64,000 nt of DNA from Mycobacterium sp. (GTDB lineage: Bacteria; Actinomycetota; Actinomycetes; Mycobacteriales; Mycobacteriaceae). Position numbers and translations under genes: made by a program. The stretch's first letter is position 1; each line of letters starts with the position of its first letter. Below are positions 36,573 to 45,341 of the stretch, one piece after another. Location of the stretch: contig JACPVR010000019.1 of assembly GCA_016197405.1 (NCBI GenBank), positions 124,001 to 188,000 on the forward strand, in the 5' to 3' direction. The notes below the pieces were generated by a model that saw only the letters and a program-made list of their open reading frames with translations, had not been told where the DNA came from and made no database searches.

Positions 36573-37634
36573 TCAGGACAACTGCGAGCTGTCGAAGCCG
36601 TCAGGCAACAGGTTGTCGGTGATCGATGCGACGTCGACCGGTTTGGTGATCTCGCCTGCCTCCAGGAAGGCATCGCTGAGGTCCTGTTCGGCCTTGATGT
36701 CCTCGGGCAGCACCTGCGCGATCTTGAACGGGTAGGAGTCCACCGTGGCCTTGGCATCCTCCAGCGGGACGCCGGTCTCCTTGGCGATGGCTTTGGCGTA
36801 CTCGTCGGGATTCTTCTGCGCCCAGTTGAAGATCCGGGCGATGCGGGTCAGCACATCGGTGAGCGCGGCGCGGCGGGCCGGATCGTCGAGCGATTTGTCG
36901 GTGGCCACGTAGTAGTTGTTGACCTGGTCGATGGGTGGCAACCCCTGGGCGATGATGTGGGCGCCGTCCCCGACCGCGATCGCCGACTGCGGGTTCCAGA
37001 TGGACCAGGCGTCGACCTTGCCGGTGTTGAAGGCGGTGGCGCCGGCTGCCGGGCTCAAATAGACCAATTCGACATCCTTCGGTGTGAGGCCGACACTCTT
37101 GAGCGCGAGCAACGCCAGCCCATGAGCCGAACTGCCCTGCGGGATGGCGATCTTCTTGCCCTTGAGGTCGCTGAGAGTCTTGATCGGTGAGTCCTTGGGC
37201 ACGATGATGTTCTCGGCCGATTTGGTCTTGTCGGAGCCGTGCTGCGTTGCGACGATCTTGAATCCGTACTGCTTGGCTGCGCCGGTGATGGGCGGGACGG
37301 TGCCGACATAGCCGAGGTCGATATCGCCCGCCGCGGCAGCCTGAACCAGCGGCGGCCCGTAGTCGAACCGGGCGAACTTGACCTTGTACGGCGCGTCGTC
37401 GAACGCGCCGGTGACCTTGCTCAGTTCCTCACTGCCGTCGCCGCCGTTGTCGCCGATGGTGAACGTGAAATCCTTCCACTCCGGATGCGCGGCAGAGTCG
37501 CTGGACTTGCTCAGTGGTCCCTGGCCGGACGGTGTGCTGGTCGGGGAACTGCAGGCGGCGAGCAGGGTGGCCGCGGCCAGCAGCGCTGTACCGGACAATA
37601 GCGCGCCGGGAAGTCGGAATCGTCTGTTGGACAT
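36573..37634 (-). CDS. ssuA: Sulfonate/nitrate/taurine-type substrate-binding lipoprotein (SsuA-like)
   Basis: A 353-residue periplasmic-type binding protein. Signal peptide with lipobox LAAC (Cys28); mature part has KFARFDYGPPLVQAAAAGDI, DLGYVGTVPP and KGKKIAIPQGSSAHG, standard for the SsuA/TauA family. ATG with AGGAGA upstream. It delivers an alkanesulfonate-like substrate to SsuC/SsuB encoded just upstream. The exact ligand is not predictable. Confidence 0.92.
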   Translation of the reverse strand: MSNRRFRLPGALLSGTALLAAATLLAACSSPTSTPSGQGPLSKSSDSAAHPEWKDFTFTIGDNGGDGSEELSKVTGAFDDAPYKVKFARFDYGPPLVQAAAAGDIDLGYVGTVPPITGAAKQYGFKIVATQHGSDKTKSAENIIVPKDSPIKTLSDLKGKKIAIPQGSSAHGLALLALKSVGLTPKDVELVYLSPAAGATAFNTGKVDAWSIWNPQSAIAVGDGAHIIAQGLPPIDQVNNYYVATDKSLDDPARRAALTDVLTRIARIFNWAQKNPDEYAKAIAKETGVPLEDAKATVDSYPFKIAQVLPEDIKAEQDLSDAFLEAGEITKPVDVASITDNLLPDGFDSSQLS

Positions 37635-37668
37635 AGGTTCTCCTGTGCGTGATGAAAGGGGACAAAAA

Positions 37669-38400
37669 TCAGTGCGTGTTGGCCAGGCCGAGATCGGCGA
37701 GCAACGCGCGGCGTAGTTCTTCGCGGGCCGGGCTCGCCTCACGGTCGGCCGCGGACAGCTCCACGCGGTGCTCGTTCGCGATCCTGCCGCTGGCCATGAT
37801 GACGATGCGATCCGCCAGAGCGATCGCCTCGTCGACATCGTGGGTGACCAACAGCATCGAAGCATGGTGTGCGCGGCGCAGTTCGCGAACGAGATCATGC
37901 ATGCGGACCCGGGTGATGGCATCCAGCGCCGCGAAGGGCTCGTCGAGCAACACCAGCTCGGGATCGGCCACCAGCGCACGTGCGAGTGCGACGCGTTGCG
38001 CCTCGCCACCGGAAAGTTCTTTGGGCCAAGCCTTTTCCCGATCGGCCAGGTGGACATCGGCCAGAGCCTTGCGAGCACGCCGGTCGGCGTCCGGCCCGCG
38101 CAGACCCAGGGTGACATTGCGCAGCACCCGCTGCCAGGGCAACAGTCGATCACCCTGGAACACGATGGCCCGCCTGGCCGGTACTTCGATGCGACCACCG
38201 TCGGGCCGGTCCAGACCGGCCAGCAGTCGCAGCAAGGTGCTCTTACCGCAGCCCGAGGGACCCAACAACACGACGAGTTCCTCATCGGAGATCGTCAGGT
38301 CCAGGTGGTCGAGCACGGTGCGGTAGCCGAAAGTGCGCACGACCTGCTCGACCAGCACGCCGGACCGGGTTTGCAAAGCCAATTCGGGTGCGGTGGTCAC
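37669..38400 (-). CDS. ssuB: Sulfonate ABC importer ATPase (SsuB-like)
   Basis: A 243-residue ATPase with Walker A GPSGCGKSTLL, signature LSGGEAQRVALARAL and Walker B LVLLDEPFAALD, of the nitrate/sulfonate/taurine class. It overlaps ssuC by 4 nt and precedes ssuA by 34 bp. Confidence 0.94.
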   Translation of the reverse strand: MTTAPELALQTRSGVLVEQVVRTFGYRTVLDHLDLTISDEELVVLLGPSGCGKSTLLRLLAGLDRPDGGRIEVPARRAIVFQGDRLLPWQRVLRNVTLGLRGPDADRRARKALADVHLADREKAWPKELSGGEAQRVALARALVADPELVLLDEPFAALDAITRVRMHDLVRELRRAHHASMLLVTHDVDEAIALADRIVIMASGRIANEHRVELSAADREASPAREELRRALLADLGLANTH

Positions 38401-39296
38401 GCCGCCTCATAACTGGGCCGCCAGCGCAGCAGCACCCGTTCCAGAATCCGGACGATCTGATCGGCCAGCAACCCCAGAATCGAGTAGATGACCAGTCCCA
38501 CGAAAACCTGATTGGTCTGCAGATAGGTCTGAGCCTGCGTGACCAGGAAACCCAGTCCCTGATCGGCGTTGACGGTCTCGGCCGCGACCAGGCCCAGGAT
38601 GCTGTATGCGAGCGAGAACCGCAGCCCCACCAGGAATCCGGGCAGTGCACCGGGCAGCAGAACGCGGCTGACCACCCGCCAGCGTCCCGCTCCGGTGGTG
38701 TGGGCCATCTCGATGAGGCGTTGATCCACTCCACGTATCGCGGCGAAGAGGTTGAGGTACATCGGCACACCGGCGCCGAACGCGATCAACAGCACCTTGG
38801 TCAGCTCGTCGATACCGAACCAGACGATCATCAGCGGTAGCACGGCGAGCAGCGGGATGGTGTTGAGAATCTGGGCCAGCCCGTTGAACAGGTACTCCCC
38901 TCGGCGCAGGAACCCGCCCAGGACGCCGGTCACGATGCCGACGCTCAACCCCAGCGCGAGGCCGAGCCCGGCCCGCTGCAACGAGATCGCCAGGTCGGGT
39001 CCGAGCACACCGTCATTCCAGAGCTGCACCCCCGTTACCGCGATATCGGTGGGCGCGGGTGCATACAGCGGCGGAAGGACCCCGATGCGCCCGAGCACCT
39101 CCCATGCGATGAGGATCAGCACCGGGGTGGTGTAGATGCCCAGCGGCCAGTGCAGACGGTGGCGCAGCACCGCCCAGGTATTGGGTTGCCGAGAATCCCT
39201 CGGCAGGAACACATCACGTGTCGACACCGCGACGGCAGCGGCCGCCGGCGGAGCCGGTTCGGCTACCGGTCGGGTCGCCAGGCTGAGGTCTGTCAT
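38397..39296 (-). CDS. ssuC: Sulfonate ABC importer permease (SsuC-like)
   Basis: A 299-residue permease: polar N-terminus, then about six helices and the EAA-type loop RLIEMAHTTGAGRWRVVSRV. The ATG has GGAG 8 nt upstream; an upstream in-frame extension is not hydrophobic and is rejected. First gene of an eight-gene operon that ends with the ferredoxin gene. Confidence 0.93.
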   Translation of the reverse strand: MTDLSLATRPVAEPAPPAAAAVAVSTRDVFLPRDSRQPNTWAVLRHRLHWPLGIYTTPVLILIAWEVLGRIGVLPPLYAPAPTDIAVTGVQLWNDGVLGPDLAISLQRAGLGLALGLSVGIVTGVLGGFLRRGEYLFNGLAQILNTIPLLAVLPLMIVWFGIDELTKVLLIAFGAGVPMYLNLFAAIRGVDQRLIEMAHTTGAGRWRVVSRVLLPGALPGFLVGLRFSLAYSILGLVAAETVNADQGLGFLVTQAQTYLQTNQVFVGLVIYSILGLLADQIVRILERVLLRWRPSYEAA

Positions 39297-39332
39297 CGAG
39301 GCGTCTCCAGTCGGTGGTACTGCGAGCATTCC

Positions 39333-39349
39333 GTGCGCGTTGCGCGCAC
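39333..39349. repeat. 17-bp inverted repeat in the ssu operon leader
   Basis: GTGCGCG-TTG-CGCGCAC has perfect 7-bp arms around a 3-nt centre. It lies between the candidate -10 and the ssuC start, so it could be a repressor site or an mRNA hairpin limiting expression when sulfate is plentiful. Confidence 0.45.
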
Positions 39350-39424
39350 CGCGTGTCACAGGTCCGGGCACTGCACCCACCATGACGCACCGCCGGCCAC
39401 GGACGCAGCGATGAAATCGGCGGG

Positions 39425-39430
39425 ATTCTA
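39425..39430 (-). promoter_or_regulatory. Candidate -10 box of the ssu operon
   Basis: TAGAAT on the minus strand is a near-consensus -10; no clear -35. A small inverted repeat CCCGC-N5-GCGGG (39433-39447) covers the spacer just upstream, a place where a repressor would block polymerase. The leader would be about 120 nt. Confidence 0.4.
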
Positions 39431-39540
39431 TCCCCGCTGTTCGCGGGCCCGGCAGGACCAGGAACAGCACTCCCCGGCGACCACTTCGGCGCTGGAAACA
39501 CTTGCCGCGTAACTGCTCCCGACAGCTGCGAGACGGCGAC

Positions 39541-39546
39541 TACGCT
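39541..39546 (+). promoter_or_regulatory. Candidate -10 box of the aldo/keto reductase gene
   Basis: TACGCT fits TANNNT and lies 7 nt before the ATG, with CCGACA 17 nt upstream as a partial -35. The transcript would have almost no leader, a frequent arrangement in mycobacteria. Confidence 0.4.
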
Positions 39547-39553
39547 GGCGGAC

Positions 39554-40624
39554 ATGTCCGATGACCCCGATTACGCCGATGTCCCGTTCACCCATGATCC
39601 GTGGGTGGCGGCCCGTAGCCGCTACGACACCATGCCCTACCGGCGGGTGGGGGCCTCCGGACTGCTGCTGCCGGCGATCTCGTTGGGCCTCTGGTACAAC
39701 TTCGGCGACAACCGGCCGTTCGACGGGCAACGGGAAGTGCTGCGTCATGCCTTCGACCGCGGGATCACGCATTTCGACCTGGCCAACAACTACGGCCCGC
39801 CCTACGGGTCGGCCGAGGAGAACTTCGGCAGGATGCTGCGCCGCGACTTCAAGCCCTACCGCAACGAGTTGATCATCTCCACCAAGGCCGGCTGGGATAT
39901 GTGGCCCGGCCCGCACGGTCAGCTCGGCAGTCGCACGTATCTGCTTGCCAGCCTTGACGAATCACTCGACCGGCTCGGTCTGGACCATGTCGACATCTTC
40001 TATTCGCACCGTATCGACCCGGTGACACCGCTTGAGGAGACGATCGGTGCGCTCGACACCGCGGTGCGCGCCGGCAAGGCGCGCTATATCGGCATATCGT
40101 CGTATTCGGCGGCCAAGACCGCCGAGGCCGCCGCCATCGCGCGCCGGCTGGGTACCCCGCTGGTCATTCACCAGCCGTCCTATTCACTGCTCAACCGATG
40201 GGTCGAGGGTGGCCTCACCACGACCCTCGACGAAAACGGCATGGGCGCCATCGCGTTCACCGCACTCGGGCAGGGTCTGTTGACCGATCGCTACCTGCAA
40301 CGGCCCGCGGCCGAGATCGACCGCGCGACCGATCGCCCGACATTCGACAACGACGTGGTGACCGACCAGGTTCGCGAGCGGCTCGCCGGACTGGCCACCA
40401 TCGCGCGACAGCGTGGTCAGACGCTGGCGCAGTTGGCGCTTTCCTGGGTTCTGCGCTCCCCGGTCGTCGCCTCGACCCTGATCGGGGCGTCGAGTGTCGC
40501 GCAACTCGACGAGAACCTCGGCGCCCTGGCCAACCTCGATTTCACACCGGACGAGCTGACCGAAATCGACCGGTACGCCTCGGATTCCGGCATCGATCTG
40601 TGGCGGGACAGCTCGGATATCTAG
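39554..40624 (+). CDS. Aldo/keto reductase, YghZ / L-glyceraldehyde-3-phosphate reductase type
   Basis: A 356-residue NADPH-dependent reductase. The catalytic tetrad is visible: Asp and Tyr in HFDLANNYGPPYGSAE, Lys in IISTKAGWDMW, His in IFYSHRID; GSAEENFG and the C-terminal LIGASSVAQLDENL fit the YghZ/Kv-beta branch, which reduces small aldehydes. Divergent from the ssu operon and convergent with cysE, so its link to sulfur metabolism is unproven; detoxifying aldehydes left after desulfonation is one possibility. Confidence 0.92.
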   Translation: MSDDPDYADVPFTHDPWVAARSRYDTMPYRRVGASGLLLPAISLGLWYNFGDNRPFDGQREVLRHAFDRGITHFDLANNYGPPYGSAEENFGRMLRRDFKPYRNELIISTKAGWDMWPGPHGQLGSRTYLLASLDESLDRLGLDHVDIFYSHRIDPVTPLEETIGALDTAVRAGKARYIGISSYSAAKTAEAAAIARRLGTPLVIHQPSYSLLNRWVEGGLTTTLDENGMGAIAFTALGQGLLTDRYLQRPAAEIDRATDRPTFDNDVVTDQVRERLAGLATIARQRGQTLAQLALSWVLRSPVVASTLIGASSVAQLDENLGALANLDFTPDELTEIDRYASDSGIDLWRDSSDI

Positions 40625-40633
40625 GCCGAGGCC

Positions 40634-41218
40634 TCAGATGTACATCGCCGGATCGATGTAGGTGGTCGGATCGACGCCGAGTTCGCGCTGCTTCTCGGTC
40701 CGGCTACGGACCACCGCCGGAATCCCGGTGGCGATCGAGTCCGCGGGCACGTCATGGGTGACGACGGCGTTGGCACCGACGGCACTGTCGTCGCCGATGT
40801 GCAGCGGGCCGAGGACTTTGGCCCCGGCCCCGATCGCGACCCGATTGCCGATGGTGGGATGACGCTTACCGTGCTGCAGGCTGCGGCCACCCAGGGTAAC
40901 ACCGTGGTAGATCATCACGTCGTCACCGATCTCGGCGGTCTCCCCGATCACCACACCCATACCGTGGTCGATGAAGAACCGGCGCCCGATGGTGGCACCC
41001 GGATGGATCTCGATCCCGGTGAGAAGGCGGGTGAACTGCGCCAGCAGCCGGGCCGGGCCCCGCAGGGACGGCCTGGCCCACAGCCGATGCGCGATCCGGT
41101 ACGACCAGATGGCATGCAAGCCCGAGTAGACGAGGGCGTTCTCGAAATCACCGCGCGCCGCGGGATCGTGCGTCCGCGCGTTCTGTAGGTCTTCTCGAAG
41201 GGCGGACAACATGCCCAT
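40634..41218 (-). CDS. cysE: Serine O-acetyltransferase (CysE)
   Basis: A 194-residue acetyltransferase of the short CysE form, making O-acetylserine from serine and acetyl-CoA. Left-handed beta-helix hexapeptide repeats are visible in [20 protein letters not shown] and onward through [12 protein letters not shown]; the His of the DHG motif is catalytic in the family. It follows cysK by 6 bp, so the two enzymes of cysteine synthesis are cotranscribed. Confidence 0.97.
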   Translation of the reverse strand: MGMLSALREDLQNARTHDPAARGDFENALVYSGLHAIWSYRIAHRLWARPSLRGPARLLAQFTRLLTGIEIHPGATIGRRFFIDHGMGVVIGETAEIGDDVMIYHGVTLGGRSLQHGKRHPTIGNRVAIGAGAKVLGPLHIGDDSAVGANAVVTHDVPADSIATGIPAVVRSRTEKQRELGVDPTTYIDPAMYI

Positions 41219-41224
41219 ATGCGA

Positions 41225-42160
41225 TCAGTCCCTGATGTGCTCGAAGAGCGGGGTGGAGATGTAGCGCTCGCCGTAGTCGCAGACGACCGCGACGATGAGC
41301 TTGCCGGCGTTCTCCGGGCGCTTGGCGAGTTCGAGCGCCGCCCAGACGATCGCGCCGGAGGAGATGCCGCCCAGGATGCCCTCGTCGGTCCCGAGCGCCC
41401 GGGCAACCCGGATGGAGTCGTCGAGCTGGACGTCGATGATCTCGTCGTAGACGTCCCGGTCGAGCACCTCGGGCACGAAGTTGGCGCCGATGCCCTGGAT
41501 CTTGTGTGGCCCGGCGGTGCCCTCGGTCAACAGTGGCGAATCCTTGGGCTCGACGCCGACGATCGTGACGTCGGGCTTGCGGGCCTTGAGGACATGCCCG
41601 ACCCCGGTGATGGTGCCGCCGGTGCCGATACCGGCCACGAAGATGTCGACGGCACCATCGGTGTCTGCCCAGACCTCCTCGGCGGTCGTCTTCTCGTGGA
41701 TCGCCGGGTTGGCGGGGTTGGCGAACTGGTCGGCGGCGACGGCGTTGTCGGTCTCGGCGATGATCTGCTTGGCCCTGGCCACCGCGCCCGCCATACCCTC
41801 CGAACCCGGGGTGAGCACGATCTCCGCGCCGTAGGCCCGCAACATCACCCGCCGCTCGGTCGACATCGTCTCGGGCATGGTCAGGATCACCTTGTAGCCA
41901 CGGGCCGCGCCGATCATCGCCAGCGCGATACCGGTGTTTCCACTGGTCGCCTCGACGATCGTTCCGCCGGGTTTGAGTTCACCGGACTGCTCGGCGGCGT
42001 CGATGATCGCGGCACCGATGCGGTCCTTGACGCTGTTGGCCGGGTTGTAGAACTCCAGCTTGACGACGACCTGCGCGTCGAGTCCCTCGGTCAGCCGGTT
42101 GAGCCGGACGAGCGGGGTGCGCCCGATCAGTTCGCTGACATTGTCATAAATCCTGCCCAC
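41225..42160 (-). CDS. cysK: O-acetylserine sulfhydrylase (cysteine synthase, CysK)
   Basis: A 311-residue PLP enzyme that makes cysteine from O-acetylserine and sulfide. K45 in [11 protein letters not shown] binds PLP; TSGNTG binds the substrate carboxylate; [12 protein letters not shown] holds the cofactor phosphate. The C-terminal half includes the loop seen in CysK1 rather than in the thiocarboxylate-using CysM. First gene of cysK-cysE; sulfide from the pathways encoded to the left would be captured here. Confidence 0.97.
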   Translation of the reverse strand: MGRIYDNVSELIGRTPLVRLNRLTEGLDAQVVVKLEFYNPANSVKDRIGAAIIDAAEQSGELKPGGTIVEATSGNTGIALAMIGAARGYKVILTMPETMSTERRVMLRAYGAEIVLTPGSEGMAGAVARAKQIIAETDNAVAADQFANPANPAIHEKTTAEEVWADTDGAVDIFVAGIGTGGTITGVGHVLKARKPDVTIVGVEPKDSPLLTEGTAGPHKIQGIGANFVPEVLDRDVYDEIIDVQLDDSIRVARALGTDEGILGGISSGAIVWAALELAKRPENAGKLIVAVVCDYGERYISTPLFEHIRD

Positions 42161-42279
42161 GGCCGACTCTCCTTCATGACGGGGGTGTCACCGGTTCCCG
42201 GTGCGGGTGCCCCAAACGCAGGACCCCATTGCAACATGTCCACAAAACTCTCGCACCAACCAGGGCGGACGCGCACCGG

Positions 42280-42474
42280 TCAACGGGCATCGGCCGATGC
42301 CGTATGCGACAACGCACCGGGGCTCGCATCGATTCCGCTGCCGTTGTCGAAGAACACCCCGCCGACCGCCACGACCGCGATACCGGCCGCGGCGAGGGCC
42401 CAGACCCACCAGCTGGGCCGGCCGTCAGCGACGACGGCCTCGGCGATCACAAAAGGTGTCGACGGGTTGTCCAC
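42280..42474 (-). CDS. Small single-pass membrane protein, leaderless
   Basis: A 64-residue frame starting at GTG: polar N-terminus, one hydrophobic helix (WWVWALAAAGIAVVAVGG, residues about 22-39), and a polar Ser/Ala-rich C-terminus. No family recognised. The support is positional: a TAATCT -10 box sits exactly 6 nt before the GTG, the spacing of a leaderless mycobacterial transcript. It lies alone between lppR and cysK on the same strand. Confidence 0.5.
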   Translation of the reverse strand: MDNPSTPFVIAEAVVADGRPSWWVWALAAAGIAVVAVGGVFFDNGSGIDASPGALSHTASADAR

Positions 42475-42480
42475 CGCAGC

Positions 42481-42486
42481 AGATTA
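42481..42486 (-). promoter_or_regulatory. -10 box for the leaderless small protein
   Basis: TAATCT on the minus strand; 6 nt separate it from a GTG, so transcription should begin at or next to the start codon. This explains the missing Shine-Dalgarno sequence. Confidence 0.5.
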
Positions 42487-42647
42487 GGCCCGCGACGGGT
42501 CACAACCAGCTCCCCCGGACCCCCGGCGTTCAGCGTGCACAATCAAGCCCACTGTCAAAAACCTTGGCGCAGAAAGCCTTCCACGGACATCGCGCCGGTC
42601 GCAAGCTTGCCGGAACCTTTAGATCAGCGTGGAGAAAACACCGCCGG
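42487..42647. other. Spacer between lppR and the small membrane protein
   Basis: Within the 487 bp between cysK and lppR, this part holds no gene that I can see. An imperfect palindrome centred on GCAAGCTTGC near 42602-42611, flanked by CCGG on both sides, may belong to an lppR terminator; its pairing is interrupted, so I do not call it as one. Confidence 0.35.
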
Positions 42648-43352
42648 CTAGGTGATGCCGTCAGCGATCTTGCCGGCCAGGTCGGCCGATTCGGTGCTCA
42701 GCGAGTTACCGCACGCCGATGCCTCGACGATGTGCACACCCTTGGCGACCAGCGTGTGATCGCAGGCCCAGCCATCGCTGTCGGTTTGCCGCGCCGTCTG
42801 CGTTATCGACTTGCCGACGATGTTGATGCCCTCGAAACGCCAGCCGTATTCGTACTCGCCGTCGTCGATGGAGACCTCTTTGCCGATGCAGTTGGTCCAG
42901 TCCTCGATGGTGCGGTTGTAGAAGGCCAGCGCCTTGTCCTCGGACGGGAACCGCACGATCGTCTGCTCGACCCAGTGATCACTGTCGTCTTCGGGCTCGG
43001 TCAGGATCTCGTCGGCGACATCGGTCCAGCCGCTGCCCTTGTAGACCTCTTCCTCGGCGTTGTACAGCGTGCCCAGGCAGCTGACATCGGAGATGTCGGA
43101 GCTGTTGTCGGACAACTCGTCCGAGGAGTTCACCACCTCGATGTCGGTGGCGCCCATGATCTCGTTGACGTCGTCGGCGCTGAGCAGGTACTGCTTGAGC
43201 GGGCCGTTGGGACCGGGGCCCGCGCTCGTCGACGGCGTCAGCGGACCGCGTTTGACCGGTTTGGCGGTACCGGCCGTCGTGGTCTCACAACCGGCGGCCA
43301 CCAGTACCACCGCACTGAGCACCATCGCAACGAAAGCACCTCGTGTAGCCAT
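42648..43352 (-). CDS. lppR: Lipoprotein with PknH-like sensor domain (LppR-like)
   Basis: A 234-residue exported lipoprotein: signal with lipobox AAGC (Cys22), then a domain of about 200 residues with SADDVNEIMG at its start and four Cys (in SCLG, NCIG, WACDHT, SACGNS) that probably form two disulfides, as in the PknH extracellular sensor family. Position next to lepA matches Rv2403c (lppR) in M. tuberculosis. Function is unknown; ligand binding is presumed. An upstream in-frame ATG would overlap lepA. Confidence 0.85.
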   Translation of the reverse strand: MATRGAFVAMVLSAVVLVAAGCETTTAGTAKPVKRGPLTPSTSAGPGPNGPLKQYLLSADDVNEIMGATDIEVVNSSDELSDNSSDISDVSCLGTLYNAEEEVYKGSGWTDVADEILTEPEDDSDHWVEQTIVRFPSEDKALAFYNRTIEDWTNCIGKEVSIDDGEYEYGWRFEGINIVGKSITQTARQTDSDGWACDHTLVAKGVHIVEASACGNSLSTESADLAGKIADGIT

Positions 43353-43371
43353 CCCCGACCGCCTGTTCGCT

Positions 43372-45216
43372 CTATTTCTTGGTGGCTTTGTCACTCGCGG
43401 CGTCGGTGGACAACGCGGCGACGAACGCCTCCTGCGGTACTTCGACCCGCCCGATGGTCTTCATCCGCTTCTTGCCCTCCTTCTGCTTCTCCAGCAGTTT
43501 GCGCTTGCGGGTGATGTCGCCGCCATAGCATTTACTGAGCACATCTTTGCGGATCGCGCGGATATTCTCCCGGGCAATGATGCGCGAGCCGATCGCCGCC
43601 TGGATGGGCACCTCGAACTGCTGGCGCGGGATGAGCTCTTTGAGCCGCGTCGTCATCTTGTTGCCGTAGGCCGCCGCGGAGTCCTTGTGGACGATGGCGC
43701 TGAAAGCGTCCACGGCCTCACCCTGCAGCAGGATGTCGACCTTGACCAGGTCCGCTTCCTGCTCGCCGGCCTCCTCGTAGTCCAGGCTGGCGTAACCGCG
43801 GGTCCGTGACTTCAGTGAATCGAAGAAGTCGAAGATGATCTCGCCCAGCGGCATGGTGTAGCGCAGCTCGACACGCTCGGGCGACAGATAGTCCATCCCG
43901 CCGAGCTCGCCGCGGCGGGACTGGCACAGCTCCATGATGGTGCCGATGAACTCGCTGGGCGCGATGACGGTGGTCTTGACGATCGGCTCGTAGACCGCCC
44001 GGACCTTGCCCTCCTGCCAGTCCGACGGGTTCGTCACGATCAGTTCGGTACCGTCGTCCTTGACCACCCGGTAGACCACGTTGGGCGAGGTGGAGATCAG
44101 GTCGAGGTCGAATTCGCGTTCCAGGCGTTCACGGGTGATCTCCATGTGCAGCAGGCCCAGGAATCCGCAGCGGAAACCGAACCCGAGGGCCACCGAGGTT
44201 TCCGGCTCCCAGGTCAGCGCCGCGTCGTTGAGCTGCAATCGTTCCAGGGCGTCGCGCAGGTTCGGGTAATCCGACCCGTCCACGGGATACAACCCCGAGT
44301 AGACCATCGGCTTGGGTTCGCGGTATCCGGTCAGCGCCTCGGTCGCCCCGTTGCGCGCCGAGGTCACGGTGTCACCGACCTTGGACTGCCGGACATCCTT
44401 CACACCGGTGATCAGATAACCCACCTCGCCGACACCCAGGCCGTCGGTGGCCTTCGGTTCGGGTGAGACGATGCCGACTTCCAGCAGCTCATGTGTGGTG
44501 CCGGTGGACATCATCTTGATTTTTTCACGCGGGGTGAGCTGGCCGTCCACCACACGCACGTAGGTGACCACACCGCGGTAGATGTCGTAGACCGAGTCGA
44601 AGATCATCGCCCGCGCCGGCGCATCGGCGTCGCCGACCGGTGCCGGCACCAGGCGCACGACGGCGTCGAGCAGCTCGCGCACGCCGACGCCGGTCTTACC
44701 GGACACCCGCAGCACGTCCTCGGGTTCGCAACCGATGATGTGCGCGATCTCACCGGCGTAGCGGTCCGGGTCGGCGGCCGGCAGGTCGATCTTGTTGAGC
44801 ACCGGGATGATCGTGAGCCCGCGGTCCAGTGCCAGGTACAGGTTGGCCAGTGTCTGCGCCTCGATGCCCTGCGCGGCGTCGACCAGCAGCACCGCGCCCT
44901 CACAGGCCTCCAGGGCCCGCGACACCTCGTAGGTGAAATCAACATGGCCGGGCGTGTCGATCAAATGCAGCACATAGTCTTCGCCGTTGACCGACCACGG
45001 CAGCCGCACGTTCTGCGCCTTGATGGTGATGCCGCGCTCGCGCTCGATGTCCATCCGGTCCAGGTACTGCGCGCGCATATCCCGGTCGGCGACGACTCCG
45101 GTGATGCCCAGCATCCGGTCCGCCAGCGTCGACTTGCCGTGGTCGATGTGGGCGATGATGCAGAAGTTCCGAATCTGCGCCGGCGCAGTGAACGTCTTGT
45201 CGGCGAAGCTACTGAT
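43372..45216 (-). CDS. lepA: Elongation factor 4 (LepA) with apparent non-standard start codon
   Basis: Ribosomal back-translocase GTPase. G1 [10 protein letters not shown]2 RGITI, G3 DTPGH and G4 NKIDLP are present, followed by EF-G-like domains and the LepA C-terminal domain ending near [17 protein letters not shown]. The first ATG in frame falls after the P-loop and so cannot be the start. The frame is open back to a TGA at 45295-45297 but contains no ATG, GTG or TTG. The AGGAG at 45223-45227 lies 6 nt before an ATC, giving a 614-residue protein starting (M)SSFADKTF. I therefore place the start at this ATC; ATT at 45222 or CTG at 45276 are less likely. Confidence 0.9.
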   Translation of the reverse strand: MSSFADKTFTAPAQIRNFCIIAHIDHGKSTLADRMLGITGVVADRDMRAQYLDRMDIERERGITIKAQNVRLPWSVNGEDYVLHLIDTPGHVDFTYEVSRALEACEGAVLLVDAAQGIEAQTLANLYLALDRGLTIIPVLNKIDLPAADPDRYAGEIAHIIGCEPEDVLRVSGKTGVGVRELLDAVVRLVPAPVGDADAPARAMIFDSVYDIYRGVVTYVRVVDGQLTPREKIKMMSTGTTHELLEVGIVSPEPKATDGLGVGEVGYLITGVKDVRQSKVGDTVTSARNGATEALTGYREPKPMVYSGLYPVDGSDYPNLRDALERLQLNDAALTWEPETSVALGFGFRCGFLGLLHMEITRERLEREFDLDLISTSPNVVYRVVKDDGTELIVTNPSDWQEGKVRAVYEPIVKTTVIAPSEFIGTIMELCQSRRGELGGMDYLSPERVELRYTMPLGEIIFDFFDSLKSRTRGYASLDYEEAGEQEADLVKVDILLQGEAVDAFSAIVHKDSAAAYGNKMTTRLKELIPRQQFEVPIQAAIGSRIIARENIRAIRKDVLSKCYGGDITRKRKLLEKQKEGKKRMKTIGRVEVPQEAFVAALSTDAASDKATKK

Positions 45217-45222
45217 GGGAAT

Positions 45223-45227
45223 CTCCT
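45223..45227 (-). promoter_or_regulatory. Shine-Dalgarno site that decides the lepA start
   Basis: AGGAG on the minus strand, 6 nt upstream of the in-frame ATC. It is the only strong ribosome site in the 5' open part of the frame. Confidence 0.6.
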
Positions 45228-45274
45228 GGTGGACAGGGCGTGGTCGACGGGAAATATGACCAGCGGGCCCGCTC

Positions 45275-45280
45275 AGACTA
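45275..45280 (-). promoter_or_regulatory. Candidate -10 box of lepA
   Basis: TAGTCT on the minus strand with TTGTGT 19 nt upstream. A transcript from here would start near 45268, which excludes CTG at 45276 as initiator and leaves a leader of about 50 nt before the ATC. Confidence 0.45.
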
Positions 45281-45327
45281 TCGAGCTGGCGGCATCACGA
45301 CACAATCGAGGAGTCCCCGAGTGCGCC

Positions 45328-45333
45328 TATGCT
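45328..45333 (+). promoter_or_regulatory. Candidate -10 box of the PemK-like gene
   Basis: TATGCT lies 8 nt before the ATG, implying a leader of about 2 nt. There is no Shine-Dalgarno sequence, consistent with leaderless translation. Confidence 0.45.
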
Positions 45334-45341
45334 TGGCTCCT

